A DNA stretch of 64,000 nucleotides from Salminus brasiliensis. Its lineage: Eukaryota > Chordata > Actinopteri > Characiformes > Bryconidae. Position 1 is the first letter of the stretch. The number at the start of each line of letters is the position of its first letter. Below the pieces are notes generated by a model. That model was not told the DNA's origin and did no database searches. It saw nothing but the letters and a program-made list of their open reading frames with translations. Below, piece by piece: positions 46,130-56,856 of the stretch. A program made the translations under genes and the position numbers. The stretch covers positions 39,189,842 to 39,253,841 of the forward strand of contig NC_132880.1 of NCBI RefSeq assembly GCF_030463535.1, read 5' to 3'.

Positions 46130-46700
46130 TGCTTCAACCATTGATCCTAGCAATCTGACAATACCCAGTCTGTAAGTATAAGTAATATGGTGTCCCCTAG
46201 ATTCTGTTCTAGGGCCAAAGCTATTTTCTTTTGCTGAGTTATTCATAAATGTGGCATTTACTTACTACCCTTGCAATGCTGATGACACATGACTGATGAC
46301 AACTGTATGTTATCAATCATAGCAGATAATGGACACTTGTTTACTGATAATACTGGGGACAAACAAAAGATTGCAGTTTGAGCTGTTGAGTAAAATGTTC
46401 ATATTTAATTAAGTCAAAGAAAAAATGCATTTGTTTCAGATACTTAATACTAGGTTTTCACATCAACATTAATGAATTAATAAGGACAAAAATGACATAG
46501 GTTGAGTTCTAGCTCTCATTCAGTTCACATTACCACAACACACTTCTTAGATCTACAAAATGATACTAAATTAAAAATAAACTACAGTCATACTGCACTA
46601 ACTGGATGTACCAGAAGGTATCTAAATGAGCTCCAGCTAGTCCAGTTAGAGAGCAAATTCATACTGCAAGCAAAGTATTTGACTAGTCTTTTGTTATATA
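46130..46700 (+). mobile_element. Degenerate LINE reverse transcriptase region
   Basis: TATGGTGTCCCCTAGATTCTG is like the reverse transcriptase motif for VPQGSVLGP. AATGCTGATGACACA gives ADDT, the catalytic motif with the leading Tyr changed to Asn. Further on, AATGAGCTCCAGCTAGTCCAG gives NELQLVQ, as in the L2 part before QNAAA. Many stops. Confidence 0.6.
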
Positions 46701-46896
46701 AGCAGTTTAAACGCTAAAAATGTATGATGCATGCAATGTTTGATATCTTCAATTGAGCCACGTTACAGAGGTACATGGATGTGGTGTTAGGATTCTTTTC
46801 TGGGGACTCAGATCAAAGACAGGTTTCTTATGTATGCTTCTTAACCATGATTAAGCTACTTTAATGACACTAATGATACTTTGACTTAGGCAAAAA

Positions 46897-47330
46897 TGAA
46901 TATAGATAGATAGATAGATCACTTTATTTATCCCACAGGGAAAGTCAGTTTTTACAGCAGCAAAATCAAACAAGAGAGCAGCATGATAGAGGCATAAAAG
47001 CGTAAAAAGTGATTGTAGTGCAGTAATAATTACATTAATATAATGTAATATACAGAATGAATTATGTGTAATGTAACAGTGCAGTAACTACATTAATATA
47101 ATGTAGTGACGTAAGGCATCCTGGGGTATCATTACAGTATAGAGTTTTAAAGTGGCAGTGCAGATGACAGAGCTGTGTGGCAGTACATACTGATGAACAG
47201 AATAGTGTCCGATTGAGAAACAGCGGGACTGTTCTATTAGTACACTCAGTGCACAATAATGTCCCGGCACAGTGACGAGGCGTTGTACAGCGAGATCGCT
47301 GTTGGGAGAAACGTTCTCCTTCAGTATCCA
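46897..47330 (-). mobile_element. LINE 3' end with (TAGA)n
   Basis: On the minus strand it runs from AGGAGAACGTTTCTCCCAAC through ACAACGCCTCGTCACTGTG to GACTTTCCCTGTGGGATAAATAAAGTGATC and a TCTA tail, a common 3' end of a fish non-LTR element. Confidence 0.65.
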
Positions 47331-47676
47331 TATGTTAGGTGTGACAGATGTGTGAATTGCTACCCTTATCTCTTACAAGCTAAAAAAACACAAATATGCT
47401 TCAAAAGTTGCATCAGGTTTGCATCAGGATTCATAAGTCTGTAATTTTCTATAATATAGAAAGGGTTAAGGTACCCTAACCCACCCTATCACGATAGAAC
47501 GACTGTATTTGATACAGGCTTTGATACAGGATGCAAGCAGAAGTAGAGCTGGATTTAAAACAAAGCTGAAATCTGAACTTAAAATTTTAAAAGGCAACAA
47601 AGATCAAAGCAGACATGGGATGCAAGACCAGGCAAAGCAACATTGAAACAAAGAGACTACTTATATACACTTAAGG

Positions 47677-47916
47677 TAAAGGTGCACGTATTTGTCACTG
47701 TACAGCGAAATATGTCCTCTGCATTTAACCCATCTGTGGTAGTGAACACACACACACTAGTGCACTAGGGGCAGTGAGTACACACATCCAGCACCCGGGG
47801 AGCAGAGAGGGTAAGGGCCTTGCTCAAGGGCCCAACAGTGGCAGCTTGCCAAACCTGGGAATCGAACCCACAACCGATATCGATAGCCCGGCGCTCTAAC
47901 CGCTGAGCCACCACTG
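47677..47916 (-). mobile_element. tRNA-derived SINE, copy 4, best preserved head
   Basis: The minus strand reads GTGGTGGCTCAGCGGTTAGA GCG (A box TGGCTCAGCGG) and GTGGGTTCGATTCCC (B box), then the body CCACTGTTGGGCCCTTGAGC and the tail ending near ACAGTGACAAATACGTGC. Confidence 0.92.
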
Positions 47917-48676
47917 CATCACTTATATATGATAGGGCATGACTACAGGTGGACTGCACATAGGTGGGAACACTAATGACAAGGTGGGGCTAGGGTGAAG
48001 ACAAGGGAACTAAGCCATATAGGAGAATGTAAACAAAGGAACACAAACAAAGACGAGGTAGGGCTAGACGTTACAGAAGACCCTCGTCTAACAGAACCTG
48101 CAAAGGGAGCTGACCCAGGAACTGGGTGATAGTCACAGGACAAGAGATGGGAGAAAAGACTAGACCAAAGACAAAAGACTAGACAGAGGAGAAGACACTG
48201 GACTGAACAGGACACATGGGATTGGATAGGAAACAAGACAGGTTACTGGAACTGACAGACAACATTATGGACACTGAATGTGAGACTGGACATAAGGGTG
48301 GACATGGGACTGGAAAAAGGGCAGGGAAGGAGGCCAGTTCAGAGATAGTACAGGAGGTCAGTTCAGAAGCAGACCAGCCTGAAGCAGTGCCCTCAGAGGC
48401 AAGCCACCTGCAAAGGCATCTCCACGGTTTCTTTGACTGCAGTGGTCCACAGGGGATTGGACTGCCATGTGAATGTCCTGTCATTAGGATGGCAGGGAGG
48501 TAAAGCAAAGCAGCGAGAGTATGCCGCCATCGACCCTTCATGTTTGAGAGCTAGGGTCCAGCTATCTGGCTTCAGCCTGCACACTAGGTCTGGGGTAGTC
48601 TATTGAGTGTTTAGGATCATTATCCTGCTGCAGAAGCCACAAGCTTCGAGTCATATGCAGTCAAACATAGATTTAT
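47917..48676. other. Intergenic, nothing recognised
   Basis: Contains unusual runs of GACA/GGACA words (48100-48330), with no clear tandem period. Open frames on both strands lack family features. Confidence 0.45.
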
Positions 48677-49151
48677 ACTATATGTCCGAATGTTTGTGGA
48701 CACCCCTTCTAACAAATGCACTCAGCTACTTTAAGTTGCACTCACCGCTGACACAGATGTGCAAATGCACACACACAGCTCATCTAATCCATGTAGAGCA
48801 GTACTGCCAATAGAATAGGAATCTCTGGAGCAGATAAACATGAACCTACTGGCACCATGCCTAATGCCTGGTGTGAGCTATATGGGTAAAGAGCCCTCCA
48901 GAATTGAGCTGTTGAACAGTGGAACCATGTTCTCTGGAATGATGGTGCTCCATCCAATACAGGATCTTTATATCCTGACCTGACTAACACTCTTGTCACT
49001 GAATACAATCAAATCCCCACATCAATGCTCCAAGCCTTTCATGGATAGTAGAGACAGTCCAGCAAAAGCAGGATAAACTCTTTTTTAATAACCTTCAGTT
49101 CAGAAGAAACAATGAATGGTAAGGTGTCCCAATACTTTTGTCCATATAGTG
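48677..49151 (-). mobile_element. Near full-length MITE (copy f), minus orientation
   Basis: Ends ACTATATGTCCGAATGTTTG and CAATACTTTTGTCCATATAGTG; the internal order is the same as copy b. Confidence 0.88.
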
Positions 49152-51276
49152 TGGCTTTGTAATTTCATGACAATTGAGAGTTATTAAGAAGGTTATCATA
49201 TAGTTAGCATCCAAAATACCCTGTACAACAATGTCAAAGATAAATGGACATCAACACAAACATACTGCAACTCAAAAAATCTGAGAAGTGATTCTGTGCT
49301 TCTTAATTGGAAGCAATGAAGCAGAACGAGCGTAAATGTGGAACGTAACACGAGACCATTAGCATCCCTTACACACCTGTTGCCTTGCTGTGGGAGTGAA
49401 TGTGATTTAAGAAAGGTGATCTGAGAGGCGGCCAGGCTGAAGACTAGCTCTGCCTGAATGTGTCTGGAGCTGAAAGTGAATATGGGCAGTATGTCACCTG
49501 TTTTGAACTGGCACAGGACTGGAGAAAGGCTCTTTTACATGGACAGACAGCGGTCCATCTGTGACTGAAGCTTCTCAAGTTACCACAGTGTTTGTGATTT
49601 AAAAGGCTCAGATAATCTAGCAGGGGGCCTATTCAGCCAGGCAGAAACATCTGTAGCTCCACATTGTTGCATTTATGCAGTTAGCTCTTTACTTATATAC
49701 TGTACACACACTGCTGTTTGGAATTGCTTGTCATATTAAGTTGATATTAATAGTTTGTGTTGAAGAATAACACATATAATGTACATGTAAATATTAGAAA
49801 CTACACATAAAGTTATTTTAGATGTCTTAGTCAATGTTGTCATCAACGAAAATAGGAACTGATATGTAAAATATATAATTTTTTGTAATTATCTAGACGG
49901 TCCATTCATAATAATTTAGGGTTTTTTTTGGGTTATTATCCATAAATTGAAAGAAAAAAATATTTGTCTAATATTAACAAAATGAATTATCATTTAGTAC
50001 TGAAATATCCACACTACACACTTTATTTCACTGAGAAATATGTATTGATGAGAAAATATGTATTGATGTTTTTCAACATAATTAGTAAGTAAATTGTAGT
50101 AAATTAGTAAATTGACTTATTATATTATATTAACTATATTATTGATGTTTATCTACAGCTCTGTTCTCCATACTGCACCCATCAAACAAAAAGAAAATCA
50201 TGGTCCGGATTAACAAAAGCTTTCCTAAGAAAATAATGATTATTCATCTTAACATTCAACACAAAGATATTAATAAAAATCTTCTTAAATTATTTTTTTA
50301 TAAATTTCTCAAATATTCTTAATTATTTAATGTAAGATTTTCTTAAGACACTCTTTGTTGTTTTCTTATTTAGGTCATTTATAACATAGTCTTTTATGCT
50401 ACATTTTACAGCTTATTGACAATAACATTCCAAAATTCAATCAAACCCAAAGTTAGAAAAAAACAATTAAACTTAGTGTTCATTTACATTTTCAGTAAAA
50501 AAAATCTAGAATAATGGATTACATCTTAATTTATGGATTAAAATGTCCCTCATGTAGACAATTACAGCACTTTAGAAACAATGTCCACTTTTAATTCTGT
50601 GAAATTAGACATTAATTCTATGATTTAGTGATTTAAACTTATCATTTTAGAAGCTGACCTATTGAACACACCTATTGAAGACAAGCGTGAGGTTATTGTA
50701 TGGTTAAGAAAATATTTAAGAACCAACTTTTTTGAAGAATGCCAATTGTTCTTAGAATTGTTTCTAAGTGAAAGGTTTGAAAAAGAGTTAAAGAAAAAAG
50801 CACTTTTTAGTGCTTAGTTTTGGGAATTCAGCACCTGGTTCTTAGTTTCCTTCTAATTATTTGAAACTGAAAATCTACTGGAAACCATAAATCAGAACCA
50901 CTGAATGCATTTATCTGCAACCAAATTTTGTTGAGGACATTAATTATTATTAGGTAGTATAATAACGTAGTTGCTTCACACTGTAGCTGTAATGATTTAA
51001 ATGGGGGGGGGGGGCAATAGTAAAACAAATAAGGAATAAAAGTATAAGTGATAGGGGGTGTGGTTTATCCTATAGACACCCCCACATTGATTATTTCAAA
51101 AGTCAGTTATACATTCTAGGGGTTGCAGTATCCCAGGATTTACAGCACTGGCATGGTAGTGAAGTTCAATTTGTGCTATAGCTACAAGAGCTGCTACTGT
51201 AAATTATAAAACATATTAAAATAAACATAAGTAAAAATCAAACTTTAATCTTGGAATTGAAATCTTCAATGAATCT

Positions 51277-51317
<41 letters not shown>

Positions 51318-51999
51318 GTCACATCTGTCATTTACACCTCAGTAGTGATTCAAAGTAAAGGAACATTGTGTAAGAATGCTAGATTTACATTCCTGGCAAA
51401 GCCAAGTGCTAATGGACTGTGAATGTCTACAGCTTCTATGGCTTTTTTAATGGTATCTCAACAACCACAGTCAAATGTGAACCAGGACAATACTGCTTTA
51501 TCACACCAGCATTCAGCCAACCGAATCTGGCACATTCAGCAGACTGTTTAGTCTTCACCTTATCAATAACTGCCAAAGTATCTTGCTAAGTTCTTGGTGA
51601 ACAGGCCAATCAGCCCTGTAGTGTTTTGTTAGCCATGACAAAAGGGAAGAACATTTGCATATTTGCATATCCAGCAGCTTCCAAAGAAAAATATTTTTAA
51701 TGAAGCCTGTCTGTTTAACTTCCAAGCTCACTATATGGTTCATTTATTTGCATGGACTGTTGAAGTGTTTGTTGAGACACAATTTAGTGCCCCAGCACGT
51801 AATTTACCCACAAAATCCCCTTTTGTTGTTACACAGATATAAACAGAAAAGCGAGGCGATATTACGTACTGTGTTACGGGAATGTTTGTTTACTAATCAT
51901 ATGTACTCATCTCGTTCATATGTATCTTTATGACACATATATGATATCTCACTTCATTTCTGGTCACCAAATCTGAAATGAGTTTTCATGTCTTAGAAT
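49152..51999. other. Intergenic AT-rich DNA; (GT)n at 51277-51316; octamer cluster near 51655
   Basis: 49740-50820 is very AT-rich. ACATTTGCATATTTGCATATCC (51650-51671) holds two overlapping octamer motifs ATTTGCAT, with a third at 51744-51752. No gene recognised. Confidence 0.45.
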
Positions 52000-52009
52000 G
52001 ACTGGTCAC

Positions 52010-53035
52010 CAGATCTAAAAGCTCTAAGTATTTGGACATTGGCACAATGGGTTTGAAATGATCAATCAAGCAATGTGTGGCTTTTAACAAAAATATTGCC
52101 ATAACTGTTTAAGACTAAAAAAAAAATAGTTATACACAGTCCCTCAATTTTCACAGGCTCAAAAGTAATTGGACAACTCACTGATAAGCCGTTTCAAGGC
52201 CAGGTGCAGCATTAAATAACAACTGAAGTAGGTAAAAGGTCTGATGGTGCTTCCAAGTGTTGGATTTGCCTTTGGTAGCCGTTCATTGGAACTCCCAGTA
52301 GGCATTCCAAAGAGGTGTGGATGCAAGTGAAGGGCGGCGTCATTAGGCTGTAAAAAATAAATAGAGACAGCAGAAACATTCAACAGTTTGGTACATATCT
52401 AAAATCTGAAGCAATGCACTGGCTAGCTCTGCTCAACACACAAAAAACTGAATTGATTATGAAGAAGGAAAGATCACACACATCATCTGTCAAACATGTT
52501 GGAGGCACTGTTGTGGCATGGGCATGTATGTGGCTGCCAACAGAACTGGGTTACTGTTTTTTTGACAGCTAAAACAAGTAGTGGTTTAATTCTGAAGTAT
52601 ATAGTGCTCTACTTTTGCCACAAATTTCACCAAATGCTACAAAACTGGTGCCTCACAGTACAGCTAGACAACCTAAAACATACTCCAAAATCAACCCATG
52701 CTTTTCACTTACTGAAGATGAAATACACCAAAACAGCAGCAATAAAGGCCTCTAAAGAGAATAAATGCAACATTTGGTGACGTCTGTGGGTTCTAGACCT
52801 CAGGCAGTAAGTGACTGCAAATCAATTGCATTAAAAACAACCATAATATTTATAGTTATGATAGTTGGTCGAATTACTTTTGAGTCTGTAAAAAATGGAG
52901 TGTAGAAATGGCTCTAATTTCTAAATGGTTAATTCAGTATTTAATATTCAGCTTTATTTAAATTGTACTGTGAACTGAAAGGTGGCCTACAGAGGCAACA
53001 TTACAAAAATCGTGTCACTGTCCAAACACTGTATG
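52010..53035 (+). mobile_element. Degraded mariner/Tc1-type transposon relic
   Basis: The frame 52496-52780 contains VGGTVVAWACMW-like text (in a neighbouring frame) and VQLDNLKHTPKSTHAFHLL, resembling the QDNDPKHT catalytic block of IS630/Tc1/mariner transposases with Asp-Pro altered. Left text AAAAGTAATTGGACAA and right text TCACTGTCCAAACACTG look like worn terminal repeats. Inactive. Confidence 0.6.
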
Positions 53036-54351
53036 TACGCATACCACACACAACCAGTTTAATTGCTTTCCTTTTCCATATGAAATCAGGAATATGCATG
53101 CTAATGTATTCAGGCTAGGCGATGGCTCTCAGAGTCCATTTAAAATGAACAAAGATGACACATAAATGTAAAGCAATGCATTTACAGTTATTGGATGAGA
53201 AGCCATTGTCTGAAAAGTGTGCTTTGTGATGCAAATGCTGAAGTTTGAGTTGCCCAAAGGGGGGTAGGGATGGGCTAACCATATGGCCACACTAGCCCAT
53301 CTTCTATCCTCCCCTTCACTCTCATTGAAATGAATACCCCTCAGTTTCTCAGGGTATTTAAGACCTAAGTGGGTTCATTCACACACACCTCCCAGAACCA
53401 CCCCTAAATAACTTATTTAGGAAGCTTCCCCAGAGATATTCTCTGCCTGATTTTCTACGGTTTTACGCCATTCTTTTCAACATATTTATGCTAATGTGCC
53501 ATGGAGCCGTAATTGGACCTTCATTAGGATACTTTGACCACAAGCTTTGTCATTTTAATTTGTATTGGAACTGGTTCCGTAGAGGAACCCAAATCTATGC
53601 CTCGCTGTATTGTGATCATGATCATTTGCAAGGTGCTGAAATGACCTCTTGGCGAAACAAAAAGAAACTGAAATCTGAATGACTGTTTGATCACAAATCT
53701 GTCACCACCGACATTGTGCAAACACATGGCATTTTCATCATCCAGATTTTGTCTTCACGTTTAAGTAGCTATAGCATCCATCACAAGGGGAGTTAATGAG
53801 ATGACAAGGAAATCTAATTTTATATAAACTTTTGCAAAAAAATGAAGAAAATAGATTTGAAATAAACGATAAGAGTTATAAACACTACATATAGGAGGCT
53901 ATTATAATAGCACCCAAAAAGAAATACATAGACTTCCATTGCACTGCAGATGTTTTCCATTCATTACTGAAGCTACTTCTGTTGAAAGGTCATAAAATTC
54001 ACACCATCATAAAATTCCTCTTAGTCCTCTGGCTAATACACCTTTTGTGTATAGTTTACTGTTAGTTAGTACATTGTAGCTAACAAGTGTGCTAATACCG
54101 GACGCTAATAGCTACCCCTCCACTAGTTAGCATAGTGCTAGCTACCCAAATTAATGCCTAATCGTTAAACACTTGCCTAGACCATGATGAGATATTTAAT
54201 AACTTAATAGACTCATTAGAGTTATCTAAAATGTATGACATACTGTTACCTACAGAACTATAGAGTACGGACAAATTTCAGGCTTTGCGGCAAGTTAGTT
54301 GCTACTAGGCTAAATTCCTGGTCCAATTCATAAAATAAAACCAATGAATAT
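53036..54351. other. Intergenic, nothing recognised
   Basis: 53480-53720 has balanced base composition and open frames on both strands but no splice sites or family features; it could be a conserved noncoding element. Confidence 0.4.
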
Positions 54352-54507
54352 ATTAAAGTTTATTGGTGACATATGTAGTCGGAAACTGAGAAAACAGTAG
54401 ACTGATTTGTCTAGTACTGTCCAAACATGTAAAACAAAATAGAAGATGATGAAAAATATAAAAGTCAAAAAATAAAGATGGGATTAATCCTTATTTGATT
54501 TAAATGG

Positions 54508-54580
<73 letters not shown>

Positions 54581-54853
54581 CGAGAGAGAGAGACATAGAG
54601 GCAGGGAAGATTGTGGATTATTCATGCCAGAAACCACATAAATATGTAAATAAATAGGTGGAATAAATAAGTGTTTTTATTTACATTAGAATTAAAGTTT
54701 ATTGGTGACATATGTAGTCGGACACTGAGAAAACAGTAGACTGATTTGTCTAGTACTGTCCAAACATGTAAAACAAAATAGAAGATGATGAAAAATATAA
54801 AAGTTAAAAAATAAAGATGGGATTAATTTGATTAAAATGGGGTATATATATAT

Positions 54854-54904
<51 letters not shown>

Positions 54905-54999
54905 GAGGCAGGGAAGATTGTGGACTATTCATGCCAGAAACCACATAAATAAGTAAATAAATAGGTGGAATAAATAAGTGTTTTTATTTACATTAGAAT
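54352..54999 (+). repeat. Tandem duplication of a 0.3-kb unit (54352-54690 and 54691-54999)
   Basis: Both units start ATTAAAGTTTATTGGTGACA, share GACTGATTTGTCTAGTACTG and the (AT)n(AG)n core, and end TTTTTATTTACATTAGAAT. Apart from microsatellite length, only a few bases differ. About 2 kb upstream of the CDK6 start. Confidence 0.95.
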
Positions 55000-55395
55000 G
55001 TGATTTGGGGACATGGCAGTGCTTTTGGGACATGGTGTTTGCACAGTGCTACTATGTGGTATAAACCTGTTAGCCTACGTTTGAGCTACATTCATCATTA
55101 TTATTATTATAACTATTATTATTAATTATTTACAATGAATTGATCCAGCTATCTGTTCGCCTATCATTTGAATTGATCGTTAGCCACAGCTCAGACCACA
55201 GTGTGTGTGTTCTTGCGACTGAAACGCAGCCCGAGGGCCTTGAACATGGCCTTTAGTGTGGAGGAGTGATTCCCAACGTTTAAGATGTGCTCATGCATTC
55301 CCCCAGCCTTTCCCCCCTGCGGTGATCCTGTTTTTGACACGGAGGGAGAGAGAAAGGGGAGAGAGAGCCGTGTGAATGGTGGAGGAGCAGGCAGG

Positions 55396-55396
<1 letters not shown>

Positions 55397-55447
<51 letters not shown>

Positions 55448-56856
55448 AGCCTTTGTAGTCAGTGAGGAATGCGGAAACGTCCCTGCTCTGTGTCAAAGCT
55501 CTCTGGAGGGGGTCAGGCCACACTGCGCCAGCGTGGGAAAGCAAAGCGGGAGCCCGCACCCAGCGAAGCCGCGGCCGGGTGGAGAGCCGCGCACAGCCCC
55601 TTGCTGAAGCGGACGGAGGAGCGCTCTTCAATCACTGCTGCTGTTGTTACAGGAGCACGAGGAGATCAGGATAGGAGGAGAGGGAGGAGGAGGAGGAGGA
55701 GAATGGCTAAAGCATGCATGCATCAGCCGACTACCTGTGTGGCCCTCTAGGACAGTGGGAGATCTGTGATGTAGGTGAAGATTCCTGGTGGGGGAAACAC
55801 ACACACACACACACACGCCCGCACGCGCGCGCACACGCTCACGCACGCACGCACACACACGCACACGCACAGATACAGGGCACCGCGTCTCATTCGCAGC
55901 TCGTAGAGGGATTACCGTAACCGTTTCGGGCGAACTGAATGGGTAAATACAGCAGTTGCAGATTTTATTCTTTTTTTCCACTTTTAAAAGCTTTGCAGTC
56001 GCGTGTGAGCTGTTTTGTTTAATTGCAAGAGTTAGAATTAGCCTGCCTTTCGCAGGCGCAGCGCGAGGCACGGTTAGCATGCATTCTAATAAAAGTGGTT
56101 TAAGGATTTTGTGCGTTTCCCGTGCGAAGGGGTCCTTTTGACCGAGACGAGCATGCACACGGAGCCTGCGAGGGTTTGCTTGCAGCTGACAACTTTTATT
56201 GCTCCGTTTTAAGACAATGAGATGAGCGCAGAGCCACGTGCTCGGGCTACTTGCTGGTGGCACAAAGCAGGGCGCGAGCATCACCACTGCCAGCGCGGTG
56301 TCAGAAGTAAACACAAAGCTAACTAACTGGCCACCGAGGAGCTCTATGGTCATTATTGCTGAGCGACAATTCGCCCGTTTTAGCCGTGCGTCCTCACCCC
56401 CGCATTCCCAGCTTGTTTCAGCGCTCGCCGGTGACCACCAGCCTCGGTTACAGCCGCCAGAGTCTGTTTGTTCACGAGACTGATGCATGAAAGGCGCTCA
56501 ATTCAGTGAGATTCCAGATGCTCGTGCGGTAACGGGGGGCACGACTTGCCTTCACTTGCTGGCTGGAGGGGGAAAAAGCTGGGACTTTGGCCCGCTTTGA
56601 GGCTCCGTGTGTGGGTGGACAGCCTGGCTGGAAAGCAAGGGGAAAAGTGCACACTGGATCCAGCCGGCTGCCCTTAAGAAGTGAGCTCAGAGCCGCAGAG
56701 CTCGTCTTTGCTATCCTGGCCAAGGCAGCGTGAACCAGGCTCTGGGATTCCCCCTGCAATCCTCGCCCCCCTCCTCCACACCCCTCCACAGCAACAGGCT
56801 GCAGCCGAGAGAGCGAGAGAGAGAGAGGAGCACGTGCAAGAAGGAAACTCAACAAC
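55397..56856 (+). promoter_or_regulatory. GC-rich CDK6 promoter and 5' UTR region
   Basis: Base composition changes to GC- and CpG-rich from about 55460 to the CDK6 ATG, as in a CpG-island promoter. It contains a (GA)n tract (55397-55443), a CA/CG tract (55799-55875) and two CACGTG E-boxes (about 56235 and 56831). A purine GAGAGA run lies just before the start codon. Several upstream ATGs exist (for example 55703), so the 5' UTR may carry short upstream frames if transcription starts early. No TATA box is evident. Confidence 0.7.

Noticed and set aside
47862-47916. tRNA gene on the minus strand
   Set aside because: Perfect A and B boxes but no cloverleaf or anticodon arm; it is the head of a SINE repeated four times.
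21000-55000. A FAM133B-like gene between RBM48 and CDK6, as in human
   Set aside because: No exon with its basic Lys/Ser-rich coding pattern and splice sites was seen; the region is filled with repeats.
55628-56488. 286-codon open frame antisense to the CDK6 5' region
   Set aside because: GC-rich promoter DNA gives long stop-free frames by chance. The product is low complexity across the CA/CG tract and has no domain, and the codons show no family match.
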